Shown here piece by piece: positions 1-7,835 of a stretch of 23,739 nt of DNA. The position numbers and the translations under genes are program-made. Source of the DNA: an uncultured Alistipes sp. (GTDB lineage: Bacteria > Bacteroidota > Bacteroidia > Bacteroidales > Rikenellaceae); NCBI GenBank assembly GCA_937895825.1, contig CALBKP010000055.1, positions 1-23,739 on the forward strand, read 5' to 3'. How positions within the stretch are numbered: position 1 is the stretch's first letter; each line of letters opens with the position of its first letter. Under the pieces are notes generated by a model. The model was not told the origin of the DNA. It made no database searches and saw only the letters and a list, made by a program, of their open reading frames with translations.

Positions 1-1611
1 ACCTACTGTATATACTGCAGCAGCCAAAGCATCGCTCTTCTTAGCTCCAAGCTTGTACAAGTAGAACTCGCCGGTAAAGCCTGATGCCTCCATCATAAGA
101 ACCTTGCAATCATCAAATGCTGAACGCACATACACCTTGTCCCACGCTGTTATACCAGCATCGCCCAAGTCCTTATACATAAAGCCGTCAACCTTACCCT
201 CATACTTGAACTCGTAAGTGTCGATTCCTACCTGGAAGTAACCCTCAATAACCGAAGTCTCAGCCTCCAAATTATTGGTAACCGTCACCTCGCAAATATT
301 GATATCTGCACCAGACGCAGTATGACGCCAAGTACTATAACTATTATTATCACTACTGTTTACAAGAATACCTCCGTTCTCAACAGAGTACACACCATCT
401 GTAATGTACATTGCATTCTCCTCAGGTAGCTGAACAGTGATACGAGTCAACATCTCGCCCAAAACAGGATCTTTCTCACTCATATTGATATCCCAAACAG
501 ATGCAGTACGAGCCTGCGCACCAAATGAGATAATCTCATACTGGTATGTCATAGGCTGATTAGCATACTTGAAGCCCTCGACAGCACCTGTCCAGTTGAT
601 AGTATGTGCCTGACCCTCCTCAGATGCGAACTCACCTGTGATGGTCACTGTCCAGTCATCATTGAGCTTAAGAGTCAACTCGGCAGATGCCATAGCAACA
701 GACTTTGAGCCATTGTAGAAATATGAATCTGCGAGACCGATTGTTCCATCCTCCGATGTATATGTGCCATCGCTGAGATTATCATTGTTAGGATTAACCT
801 CATCGTACATATCGAACTCGTGATACTTGGTATCGTTCACAAAGAGGTTAACGATAAAGTTACCAGTATCATAGAACGAAGCCTTAACCTTCACGGGAAC
901 AAACTCCGTGGGCTCCTGAGGAACAAATGCCTTAGCATCCTGCTTAACAACCACCTCAAACTTCTGTGCACCATAAGCTACAACAATCTTTGTATCGCGA
1001 GCATCGCCATCATTTGCAGCAACCGTAAACGTCACCTTCTCTCCTGCAGTGAGACCCGTAACCCAATCTGCTGCACACTCAGCTGTAAGCTCAACACCCG
1101 TCTGGGCATTCTCCAGGGTGTAGGTGATCTCACCTGCGCCACCCTCGGCAGCGAACTCCAGCGTAGCCTCCGATGTAAGCGTCAAGACGGGCTCCTCAAC
1201 AACGGGATCATCACCCTGCTTTGCAGCCTGCTTAACAACTACTTCAAAACTCTTGTCCGAGTATGTTACAACGATATTTGTCTCGCGAGCCTCACCCTCG
1301 TTAACAGCAACAGTAAAGGTAATCTTATCAGCAACAGTAAGGTTCTCAATCCATGCAGCCTCACAAGTAGCCTCAACCTCGGGCTTAGTGTCGATATCGG
1401 CCTCACGTGTAACCTCCACCATCTTAGCTGTATAGGTGATTACACCCTCGCCACCCTCGGCCGCAAACTCCATAGTAGCCTCCGATGTGAGTGTCAACTC
1501 CGGAGCGTACTCCTTATCAGGCTGAGGAGTAGGGTCCGTCGTGTCGTCAGAACATGCTGCAAATACCAAAGGCAAAGCGAGCAACAAATAGAATAAATTT
1601 CTGAGTTTCAT
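1..1611 (-). CDS. BACON-domain surface lipoprotein (3' end outside window)
   Basis: The reading frame is open from the ATG at 1609-1611 to the left edge, giving 537 visible residues with no stop, so the C terminus is missing. Residues 1-20 are a lipoprotein signal ending in the lipobox LVFAAC. Cys20 is followed by SDDTTD, the acidic pattern that in Bacteroidota sends lipoproteins to the cell surface. Two BACON-type domains follow (about 38-131 and 141-227), each with the EFAAEGG entry, a conserved Trp and a final V-x-x-K/Q-Q strand. From about 237 there are beta-rich modules of ~120 residues (237-355, 358-480, 485 to edge). The first begins FVPVKVKASF and closely resembles a module of the lipoprotein at 1961-4024. 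The first BACON is nearly the same as that neighbour's, while the second resembles the one at 5616-7694. Ligand unknown; carbohydrate or mucin binding is only a family-level guess. Confidence 0.88.
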   Translation of the reverse strand, partial: MKLRNLFYLLLALPLVFAACSDDTTDPTPQPDKEYAPELTLTSEATMEFAAEGGEGVITYTAKMVEVTREADIDTKPEVEATCEAAWIENLTVADKITFTVAVNEGEARETNIVVTYSDKSFEVVVKQAAKQGDDPVVEEPVLTLTSEATLEFAAEGGAGEITYTLENAQTGVELTAECAADWVTGLTAGEKVTFTVAANDGDARDTKIVVAYGAQKFEVVVKQDAKAFVPQEPTEFVPVKVKASFYDTGNFIVNLFVNDTKYHEFDMYDEVNPNNDNLSDGTYTSEDGTIGLADSYFYNGSKSVAMASAELTLKLNDDWTVTITGEFASEEGQAHTINWTGAVEGFKYANQPMTYQYEIISFGAQARTASVWDINMSEKDPVLGEMLTRITVQLPEENAMYITDGVYSVENGGILVNSSDNNSYSTWRHTASGADINICEVTVTNNLEAETSVIEGYFQVGIDTYEFKYEGKVDGFMYKDLGDAGITAWDKVYVRSAFDDCKVLMMEASGFTGEFYLYKLGAKKSDALAAAVYTVG

Positions 1612-1784
1612 AGAATTAGATATTAAGGTTTGAAATATTATGGTAATTAATTATCTCTGTAATCGTCTCTCGTAGATCATATAATTCCACTCCGCGCGGC
1701 AACAAAATCGCTCCACGCAACACTCTGCTCTGGGGTGATAAAACAGAACGCCAATGACAAAAATATATATTTTTTCTTAAAGTA

Positions 1785-1792
1785 CAAAGATA
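1785..1792 (-). promoter_or_regulatory. Candidate Bacteroidota -7 box for the 1-1611 lipoprotein gene
   Basis: On the minus strand this reads TATCTTTG, a perfect TAnnTTTG -7 box. I see no TTG at the usual 19-21 bp upstream, so the -33 half is missing. If used, the leader would be about 170 nt, far longer than the 28-93 nt leaders of the related genes. Confidence 0.4.
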
Positions 1793-1845
1793 TAAAAGAT
1801 TTTTTTACCTCTCCGCACATACTAACATTCCAACAATACACAAGC

Positions 1846-1878
1846 CGACAGCCCGACGCTTTTTGCATCGGGCTGTCG
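1846..1878 (-). terminator. Hairpin downstream of the 1961-4024 lipoprotein gene
   Basis: A perfect 11-bp stem (CGACAGCCCGA at 1846-1856 paired with 1868-1878) encloses an 11-nt loop, 83 bp past the stop of the minus-strand gene. There is no clear U-tract after it in the minus direction, so it could be a processing or 3'-end-stabilising hairpin and not an intrinsic terminator. Confidence 0.45.
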
Positions 1879-1960
1879 ATAGGTTATATAGGCTACGCGA
1901 GGCAGCCGCTGTGCTTAGATTTAGACCTCGGGGATAGTCCTCGGTCTTGTTTAAGTCTCA

Positions 1961-4024
1961 TTAAAACTTGATGACCTGCTTCGCTGAAGTATTGACAACC
2001 AAGCTGTGCTTGCCTCCAATCTCTGCTGCATAGCCACCGGCAAGGGGCGCACCCTGCACAGTACCGGTAATCTTATAGCCCAGATCATTACGGCAGTCAA
2101 ACTCGAAAGTCTGCGTGCCATCGCCATTGTATGTTACGGTAATAGTGCCATCTGTCAAAGGAGCCATTATACCAGATACAGAGCCATCCTCGAGCTCAGC
2201 GTACCAACTGCCCGCCAAATAACCATCATCGATATAACCTGGCATAAAGGTATTGATACCACAGCTATCAGAAGCTGTAAACGTACCACGGTAGTCTACG
2301 CTTGTTGCAAAGTCGGCCAAGAGGTCAAGAACAAAGTATCTGCCACTGCCACTCTCGAAATCTTCATAGATAGAAACATACCAGTTATCTGTATCGTTGC
2401 TATAAAACTGGTCGTAGTACTCCGCATATATAGTCCAGCCCGAAACGTTGATCTCCATATCCTCGGTGAGCTCGCTACCTCCTGCGGCCTCAAAAGAGAG
2501 ATCTCCCTCGTAAGTCACTGTATGCTTCGAGCCATCCTCCATAAGAAGCTCTGCCACAATTTTTCCATCCGTAACGGTAAGGGTGCTACCCTCATCATAC
2601 ATATACCACACTGTGTCCTGGCTGCCACCGGCATAGAAGCCGAAGCCATACTCCTCAGTAAAGGTTCCATCCGCATAGCTATTCGTGATATCAAAGGTAT
2701 AAACGCCATTAGGCAGAGTAAGATTCTCGTTGAGCTCGTCAGAATATACATCGAAATAGTAGTATGTAGCACCTTCGACAGCCTGATTACCATCAACCTC
2801 TACATCAGAGAGTACGAAGTAATAGTTATGACGCGGACCCTCATAGTACTCACCGCCAAAGAACTGAGCCACGAACTCCACATCATCACTGGCGAAATTG
2901 AAGCCATCGACCTCACCACTCCAATCGAAGATGATATGGTGACCCTCGCTTGAGATAATATAACCGGCGATGTTCACGCTATTATCGTCGTTGTGAGCGA
3001 CGGTAACCTCAGCATCGGCAAGCGGGCAAGAGGTGTCGTTGCCCAAGCTGAATATCGACCAAGAGCCGATAGAGCCGTCGGCATAGCTATATACGCCCTC
3101 CGAAAGGTAGTCATTGTTGGGGTTGATATTGTCGTACATATCGAGCTCGTGGTAGTACATATCGTCCATCCAGAGCTGGAGCATAAAGTTACCAGTAGAG
3201 AAGAGCTCGGCAGTAACCTTCACGGGCTCGAACGCTACAGGCTCGTCACCACCAACAGTCATATTCTCAACCTCGCCGCTATATGTTGCGTGGTGGATGT
3301 TACCCTCAGCATCGTAGAGCGTGATATCGAAATCGTAGACATCGCCCTCGACTGCCACCTTAACAACAATATCCTCAGCCATAATCTCATCGGCCGTAAA
3401 TACTGCGCAGAAGTCGATGATTACGTTCTCGGCCTCGAGGCTATACTCGCCAGCCTGAAGAGTCATATCGCCCTCCTGGCCAACAAGCCAAATCGCAAAG
3501 TCAGCACCATTCTCACCCTCGACACCCGAGAATGCGATGGGGAAGTCGTAGGGATAGAGCGTGTAGCCAACATCCTCGGCACTCATACGCTCGGCCGAAA
3601 CCAACTCATACTCGAAGGTTGTGGGTTGGGGCTCGGGCTTCTCCTCCTTAGCTGCCTGCTTAACAGCAACCTCAAAGCTCTTGTCCGAGTATGTCACAAC
3701 GATCTTTGTCTCGCGAGCCTCACCCTCGTTAACCGCAACGTCAAAAGTGATATTTTCTGCAACAGTAAGGTTCTCAACCCACGCTACCTCGCACGTAGCC
3801 TCGACCTCAGGCTCGGGGGCAGGTGATGTGCGAGTTACCTCCTCCATCTTAGCGGTATAGGTAATAACACCCTGGCCACCCTCGGCTGCAAACTCCATAG
3901 TAGCCTCCGAAGTAAGTATCAAAACGGCCTTCTTCTCTACATTCTGCTCAGGAGTGTCAGGCTCACATGCCGCAAACACCAAAGGCAAAGCGAGCAATAA
4001 ATAGAATAAGTTTCTAATTCTCAT
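1961..4024 (-). CDS. BACON-domain surface lipoprotein with four beta modules
   Basis: 687 residues from the ATG at 4022-4024. An in-frame ATG two codons upstream (4030) would add MT, but every paralogue begins M-K/R-L/I-R/K, so the inner ATG is preferred. The signal peptide ends LVFAAC (Cys20) followed by EPDTPE, predicting outer-membrane, probably surface, anchoring. One BACON domain (about 34-124) is followed by modules at about 137-255, 263-385, 386-520 and 527-660. The second has FEPVKVTAEL and NPNNDYLSEG, close to the neighbour at 1-1611. The third has GGEYYEGPRHNYYFVLSD, a form of the YYGD...NYF module. The fourth ends in a pattern also found at the end of 7836-8939 (FMPGYI, GSWY, MAP). 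Strongly acidic and Tyr-rich. Its own promoter lies at 4090-4120. Function unknown; an adhesin or glycan-binding role is inferred only from architecture. Confidence 0.9.
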   Translation of the reverse strand: MRIRNLFYLLLALPLVFAACEPDTPEQNVEKKAVLILTSEATMEFAAEGGQGVITYTAKMEEVTRTSPAPEPEVEATCEVAWVENLTVAENITFDVAVNEGEARETKIVVTYSDKSFEVAVKQAAKEEKPEPQPTTFEYELVSAERMSAEDVGYTLYPYDFPIAFSGVEGENGADFAIWLVGQEGDMTLQAGEYSLEAENVIIDFCAVFTADEIMAEDIVVKVAVEGDVYDFDITLYDAEGNIHHATYSGEVENMTVGGDEPVAFEPVKVTAELFSTGNFMLQLWMDDMYYHELDMYDNINPNNDYLSEGVYSYADGSIGSWSIFSLGNDTSCPLADAEVTVAHNDDNSVNIAGYIISSEGHHIIFDWSGEVDGFNFASDDVEFVAQFFGGEYYEGPRHNYYFVLSDVEVDGNQAVEGATYYYFDVYSDELNENLTLPNGVYTFDITNSYADGTFTEEYGFGFYAGGSQDTVWYMYDEGSTLTVTDGKIVAELLMEDGSKHTVTYEGDLSFEAAGGSELTEDMEINVSGWTIYAEYYDQFYSNDTDNWYVSIYEDFESGSGRYFVLDLLADFATSVDYRGTFTASDSCGINTFMPGYIDDGYLAGSWYAELEDGSVSGIMAPLTDGTITVTYNGDGTQTFEFDCRNDLGYKITGTVQGAPLAGGYAAEIGGKHSLVVNTSAKQVIKF

Positions 4025-4089
4025 AGTCATACAATTTTAATTAGTAATATGGTTCTATATTTATTCAGGCACTTTTAAGTTTCTTACCA

Positions 4090-4120
4090 CAAAACTAAAT
4101 ATTTTTATCCAAATTTCCAA
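4090..4120 (-). promoter_or_regulatory. Bacteroidota-type promoter for the 1961-4024 gene
   Basis: On the minus strand a TTG (4118-4120) is separated by 20 bp from TAGTTTTG (4090-4097), matching the -33/-7 architecture of the Bacteroidota primary sigma factor. It predicts a leader of about 60 nt. The same -7 octamer occurs before the paralogue at 11680-13926. Confidence 0.65.
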
Positions 4121-4144
4121 GTTTTTAAGCTCTTTTTTTACATA

Positions 4145-5182
4145 CTATATATCAGCCGGAGCCTCATAAACTTCCACCTCACCCTCGAACGTCACGAGGT
4201 GCTTAGCCTCGCCAAACCACACTTCAGCACTTACGCCATGCTCGTCGACCGTGACCGTTGCCTGCGTGGGGTACTCCATAGCCGCATAGCCCGTTCCCTC
4301 GGCGTTCCAGACGTAATATTTCGTGTAGTAGGCACTTACGGTTCCCGTGGCAAGCGTATCGCGCTCATCCCACTCGTAACGGCCATAGGGCAACTTAAGT
4401 TCGTCGACACACTCCGTATATAAGTCGAAGCAGTAGTAGGTGCCACTCACCTGCTCAAAGCCATACTCATCGAGCCCCTTATCGCTAAGATAGAGGTAGA
4501 AGTTATCGGCCATACCTGGCGTGAACTTATCACCATAGTAGACAGCATAGGCCTTCGTCGCCACCATCTCGCGGTCCTCCATCGGGCGTGGCACCACGTT
4601 GGCGACGAGGTGCTCACCGGCAAACGTTACAATGTGCGTCTCACCCTCGATAACAACCGTCAGCGTCGTGAGCTCATCGGTGACAACAAGCACTCCCGAC
4701 TCGAACTGCAGTTTCTTCACCACCTCCGTGTCGTTCGTTATGACATACTCCGAGTAATCGGCCGAGAAGGTCCACTCCGCAAAGCTATCCTCGGGATCGT
4801 AGCGATACTCGCCCACGGGCAGCTGCATATACTCCTGCCACTGGCCCTCCCACCGTGGCGCATAGAGATCCAAACGGTAGTAGGTGGAGTTGGGCTGCAC
4901 GTAGCCATTGGCGTCGAAGCCGTTGTCTGACATAGATATAAAGTAGTTATCCGCGCCCGGGCTATACTGATCGCCATAGTATGCACCACTCGAATGGTAC
5001 GCCTCGAAGTGGATAGCCTCAGGGTTATCGGGGGTGGGATTCTCTGGTTTTTCCGGATTCTCGGGGTCAGGAGCATCAGGCTCTTCGGGAATATTCACGG
5101 GTGGGTTTTGCTCATCCACCTCACACGAAGCATGTATGAGCGACAAGGCTGCAAATAGATAGAATAGGCGGTTAATTCTCAT
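4145..5182 (-). CDS. Surface lipoprotein with two tandem YYGD/NYF beta modules, no BACON
   Basis: 345 residues. The signal peptide ends SLIHASC (Cys20) followed by EVDE, an acidic export-type signal. Instead of a BACON domain there is a Pro/Glu/Asp spacer (about 21-56, with repeated PENP/PDNP steps). Two tandem copies of one ~135-residue module follow (about 57-192 and 205-340). Each begins with YYGDxxxPGxxDNxF, continues with a D-N/K-G-F/L-D turn, TYYxxDLY, LPxGxY, an A-x-(W/G)-T-F/V-S strand, and ends H-x-V-T-F-x-G-E. Copy 1 is most like the module in 7836-8939; copy 2 is most like the second module of 5616-7694 (shared YTECVD/YTECID). I do not know a named family for this module. Own promoter at 5214-5244. 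The stop lies only 48 bp before the promoter of the next gene. Confidence 0.88.
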   Translation of the reverse strand: MRINRLFYLFAALSLIHASCEVDEQNPPVNIPEEPDAPDPENPEKPENPTPDNPEAIHFEAYHSSGAYYGDQYSPGADNYFISMSDNGFDANGYVQPNSTYYRLDLYAPRWEGQWQEYMQLPVGEYRYDPEDSFAEWTFSADYSEYVITNDTEVVKKLQFESGVLVVTDELTTLTVVIEGETHIVTFAGEHLVANVVPRPMEDREMVATKAYAVYYGDKFTPGMADNFYLYLSDKGLDEYGFEQVSGTYYCFDLYTECVDELKLPYGRYEWDERDTLATGTVSAYYTKYYVWNAEGTGYAAMEYPTQATVTVDEHGVSAEVWFGEAKHLVTFEGEVEVYEAPADI

Positions 5183-5213
5183 TATCTCTCTCGTTTTATA
5201 GTGACTACTACCA

Positions 5214-5244
5214 CAAAGCTACGAATTTTTATTTATAATTACAA
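5214..5244 (-). promoter_or_regulatory. Bacteroidota-type promoter for the 4145-5182 gene
   Basis: On the minus strand TTG (5242-5244) is followed after 20 bp by TAGCTTTG (5214-5221), a good -33/-7 pair. The predicted leader is about 28 nt, shorter than for the other lipoprotein genes. Confidence 0.65.
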
Positions 5245-5556
5245 CTTTCTACATAATCCCACCGACCATATAGGCATAAAAAAGTGGGGGTCACCACATC
5301 CGAAAAGCTCACAGCTACGTTACCTCAAAGCGGGCTCCCTCTGGCTCGGGTATATCGGGTTCATACGTGGGTTCATCAGTTCAAAGTGACGAGCTTTCGC
5401 GATAAATACAACCACCCACACATTACATTTATAAAGTTATCATAAATTAGGTTCGCTTTATTTTTAGAAGTATTTTAAGGCTCTTACTATTACAGATAAA
5501 AGTAGTAGTCGCCAAGCGAGTAAAGCACACGGTCATTCTCGGGCAAAAAAACGATT

Positions 5557-5588
5557 GAGGGTGACCAATACATAATTTGGTCACCCTC
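5557..5588 (-). terminator. Rho-independent terminator of the 5616-7694 gene
   Basis: An 11-bp perfect stem (GAGGGTGACCA at 5557-5567 paired with 5578-5588, one further A-T pair possible) with a ~10-nt loop. In the minus direction it is followed by AATCG and seven T. It lies 27 bp past the stop codon. Confidence 0.85.
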
Positions 5589-5615
5589 ACCCACTTATCA
5601 ATTAAGATCTATTTA

Positions 5616-7694
5616 TTAGATATCATACTCTGGCAACACGCCCGTCCACTTGAAGCCGTGGAGTTGCTCCGTACCATTATCTGGAATCCAATACGCCTCA
5701 ATGGTCGTTTGACCATCAACGGTAGAGACTGTAGCCTCGGCTGACTTAACTTTGCACGCGTTATTGCTGTAATAAAGATGCATACAGTAACTAAGATTTA
5801 TGGTGCCATCCACGCTGCTATAGAAGCCGTCGGTAAGCACACCATCCTCCAAACCTGTAAACTCAAACTTAAACTGGTCACAAGAATCATCCTCATTCTT
5901 GGCAGTCTTGAAGGTATAATCAGCAGCCGTAGAGCCATTAGACCAAGAGCATACGCACTCAACAATAGGCCACATAGTAGCATTCTGAGAAGTATTACCA
6001 CCCTCATCGTCGTTGCCGGCACACTTGATAGTACCTGCGATTTCATAGTCTGCATCATCGTAGCACTCGAAGGTAAAGGTGTATGCGCCATCCTCGGCAA
6101 TCTCAATATCAACGGTACCAACATATATAGGAGCCATATCACCGGTGTCGAAATTCACGTACCAACATCCGTAGTAATCATCGTCATAGTCACTATAGTA
6201 GCCATGGTAACCCGTGTACGGCTCTTCCCAATCGTTAATATCGTAAGTACCAGCAATGTTTGCAGCCGTTGTAGGCACTAATATATCGAACATCATATAT
6301 ACACCTGACTCATTCGCTGCATCCTCGTATATGTATACCAGGTAGTTATTGCAACCCCAAACATAATCATCGCCAAGGTTGACAAGCTCTACCGTAGCAC
6401 CTGTAATATTTACCTCAACATCATCAGTAAGTGTAGAGATAACCTCTTCATCGCCACCTAAATTCTCTGTATAGTCTACAATAACAGGATTCAAGCCTTC
6501 GCAAACGAGCTTATAAGGCTCTCCTCCGATAACAACCTCGGCAACAAAGCCATCCGCACTAACAGTAAGTGTACCCTCTGTAATCGCCTCATCAACTTCC
6601 CAATCACCAGTGTAATGGGCGGCCGATGCTACAACACCAACCTCGGTGGAATACTCCGCTGCAAGCGTATAAGTACCATAGGGAACAGATATGCCATTTG
6701 TCTTATCTATGCACTCAGTGTAGGTGTCAAACTTATAGTAATGACCATCTTCATACTCCCAGCCATCTTCTGTCAAACCTTTATCGCCAAGGATGATAAT
6801 GAAGTTATCTGCCTCTCCCGGAGTGTAGAAATCACCATAATAGTATAGCATAGTGTGCGACAACTCTACTACAGTACCATCAAAGGGTTTCTCTGAGCCG
6901 TTCTTAAGGGTCATAGCGCCCTCGTAGGTAACCGTGTGCTCAACACCCTGAATGGTAACCGTGAGGGTCATACCAGTCTCGGTAACAATGAGCTTGCCGG
7001 CCTCATAAGATGCAGGAATATATTCACCATCCTCGGTGATGACCATGTGACGAGAGAAATCATGTGAGAATGTGCCTGCTGTCTCGCCATTCTCGAGATC
7101 AAGGCTATACTCACCTACGGGAATAGTCATAGTCTCGCACCACTCACCCTGGTATGCCTCAACATAGAGGTCTACAAAGTAGCACTCCGAGCCATAAGGA
7201 AGCTCACCATCCTCGTCAAAAGCCTTGTTTGCAAGGCTGAAGCAGTAGTTATCGACGCTAAGGCCTGCCTCTGCACCACCATCATAGAAGCCACCGAGTG
7301 CCACTGCCTCGAACTTAACACTCTCAGGAGCGCTCTTGGCATTCTGCATAACGGCAACCTCGAACGACTCAGTGTCGTACTTCACCGTAATCTTAGCATC
7401 GCGAGCCTCACCCTCATTAGCTGCAACGGCAAAGGTAATCTTCTCGCCAACAGTGATGTCTGTAACCCACTCAGCAACGCACTCAGCCGTGAGCGTCACA
7501 CCCTCCTTGGCGTTCTCAAGGGTGTAGCTGATCTCACCTACACCACCCTCGGCCGCAAACTGCATGATAGCATTTGAGGTGATAGTCAAGACGGGATCCT
7601 TTACCACGGGTTTAGGATCAGTATCATCCTCGGTACAAGCTGCAAATACCAAAGGTAATGCGAGCAACAAATAGAATAAATTTCTAAGTTTCAT
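5616..7694 (-). CDS. BACON-domain surface lipoprotein with four beta modules
   Basis: 692 residues. The first 20 residues are identical to those of the protein at 1-1611 (MKLRNLFYLLL...FAAC). Cys20 is followed by TEDDTD, a strong surface-export signal. One BACON domain spans about 34-120 (QFAAEGGVGEI, a conserved Trp, V-x-V-M-Q). Then come two YYGD/NYF-type modules (about 128-265 and 272-405, the second with YYGDFYTPGEADNF). A different module (about 425-565) is rich in Tyr/Asp with a YYSDYDDDYYG run, and a last module (about 572-692) contains four Cys. The third module aligns with the C-terminal modules of 1961-4024 and 7836-8939. Own promoter (7762-7791) and own terminator (5557-5588), hence a monocistronic unit. 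Ligand unknown. Confidence 0.9.
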   Translation of the reverse strand: MKLRNLFYLLLALPLVFAACTEDDTDPKPVVKDPVLTITSNAIMQFAAEGGVGEISYTLENAKEGVTLTAECVAEWVTDITVGEKITFAVAANEGEARDAKITVKYDTESFEVAVMQNAKSAPESVKFEAVALGGFYDGGAEAGLSVDNYCFSLANKAFDEDGELPYGSECYFVDLYVEAYQGEWCETMTIPVGEYSLDLENGETAGTFSHDFSRHMVITEDGEYIPASYEAGKLIVTETGMTLTVTIQGVEHTVTYEGAMTLKNGSEKPFDGTVVELSHTMLYYYGDFYTPGEADNFIIILGDKGLTEDGWEYEDGHYYKFDTYTECIDKTNGISVPYGTYTLAAEYSTEVGVVASAAHYTGDWEVDEAITEGTLTVSADGFVAEVVIGGEPYKLVCEGLNPVIVDYTENLGGDEEVISTLTDDVEVNITGATVELVNLGDDYVWGCNNYLVYIYEDAANESGVYMMFDILVPTTAANIAGTYDINDWEEPYTGYHGYYSDYDDDYYGCWYVNFDTGDMAPIYVGTVDIEIAEDGAYTFTFECYDDADYEIAGTIKCAGNDDEGGNTSQNATMWPIVECVCSWSNGSTAADYTFKTAKNEDDSCDQFKFEFTGLEDGVLTDGFYSSVDGTINLSYCMHLYYSNNACKVKSAEATVSTVDGQTTIEAYWIPDNGTEQLHGFKWTGVLPEYDI

Positions 7695-7761
7695 AATATT
7701 AATAGTTATTTGTGAACATATATTAGCATATACAACTATGCATAAAAATTCTATTTCATTA

Positions 7762-7791
7762 CAAAATTATAAATTTTTATTCAATTGCAAA
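7762..7791 (-). promoter_or_regulatory. Bacteroidota-type promoter for the 5616-7694 gene
   Basis: On the minus strand TTTG (7788-7791) is followed after 18 bp by TAATTTTG (7762-7769). The predicted leader is about 63 nt, very A/T-rich. Confidence 0.6.
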
Positions 7792-7835
7792 ATGATTTTA
7801 TTGCTAATAATCTAAAAAATTATCTCGACGCAGCA

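Larger units (their letters stand above)
1612..1960. other. Intergenic region between two lipoprotein genes
   Basis: This 349-bp stretch has no convincing gene. It holds an A/T-rich leader for the gene ending at 1611, a candidate promoter for that gene (1785-1792, minus), and a GC-rich hairpin (1846-1878) that probably ends the gene at 1961-4024. A second, imperfect hairpin (arms AGACC/GGTCT) lies around 1920-1945. The short frames on either strand have no family resemblance and no start context. Confidence 0.6.
5183..5615. other. 433-bp intergenic region with promoter, terminator and a possible gene relic
   Basis: The right end holds the terminator of the 5616-7694 gene (5557-5588) and the left end the promoter of the 4145-5182 gene. 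Between them, about 5280-5480 has no supported gene. On the minus strand 5315-5380 reads as a protein-like C-terminal tail (TDEPTYEPDIPEPE...FEVT, then TAG) preceded directly by TGA, as if it were the decayed end of a lost gene. A 62-codon plus-strand frame over the same bases has no start context. A 4-bp GC hairpin followed by six T on the minus strand (5278-5297) could end a short transcript. Confidence 0.5.

Noticed and set aside
820..1596. Long plus-strand open frame (258 codons) opposite the left-edge lipoprotein
   Set aside because: It is the mirror of a clear lipoprotein coding frame with BACON domains; its translation is Leu/Ser/Cys-rich with no family resemblance. Long antisense frames arise here from the codon bias of the lipoprotein genes.
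2006..3826. Two long plus-strand frames (2006-2953 and 2993-3826) opposite the 1961-4024 gene
   Set aside because: Same reason: low-complexity Ile/Val/Leu/Arg translations, no start context, and the minus strand has a complete, well-supported lipoprotein.
5201..5389. 62-codon plus-strand frame in the intergenic gap
   Set aside because: It begins inside the promoter of the neighbouring gene, has no start context and no recognisable domain. The minus-strand reading over part of it looks more protein-like, so I listed that as a relic instead.
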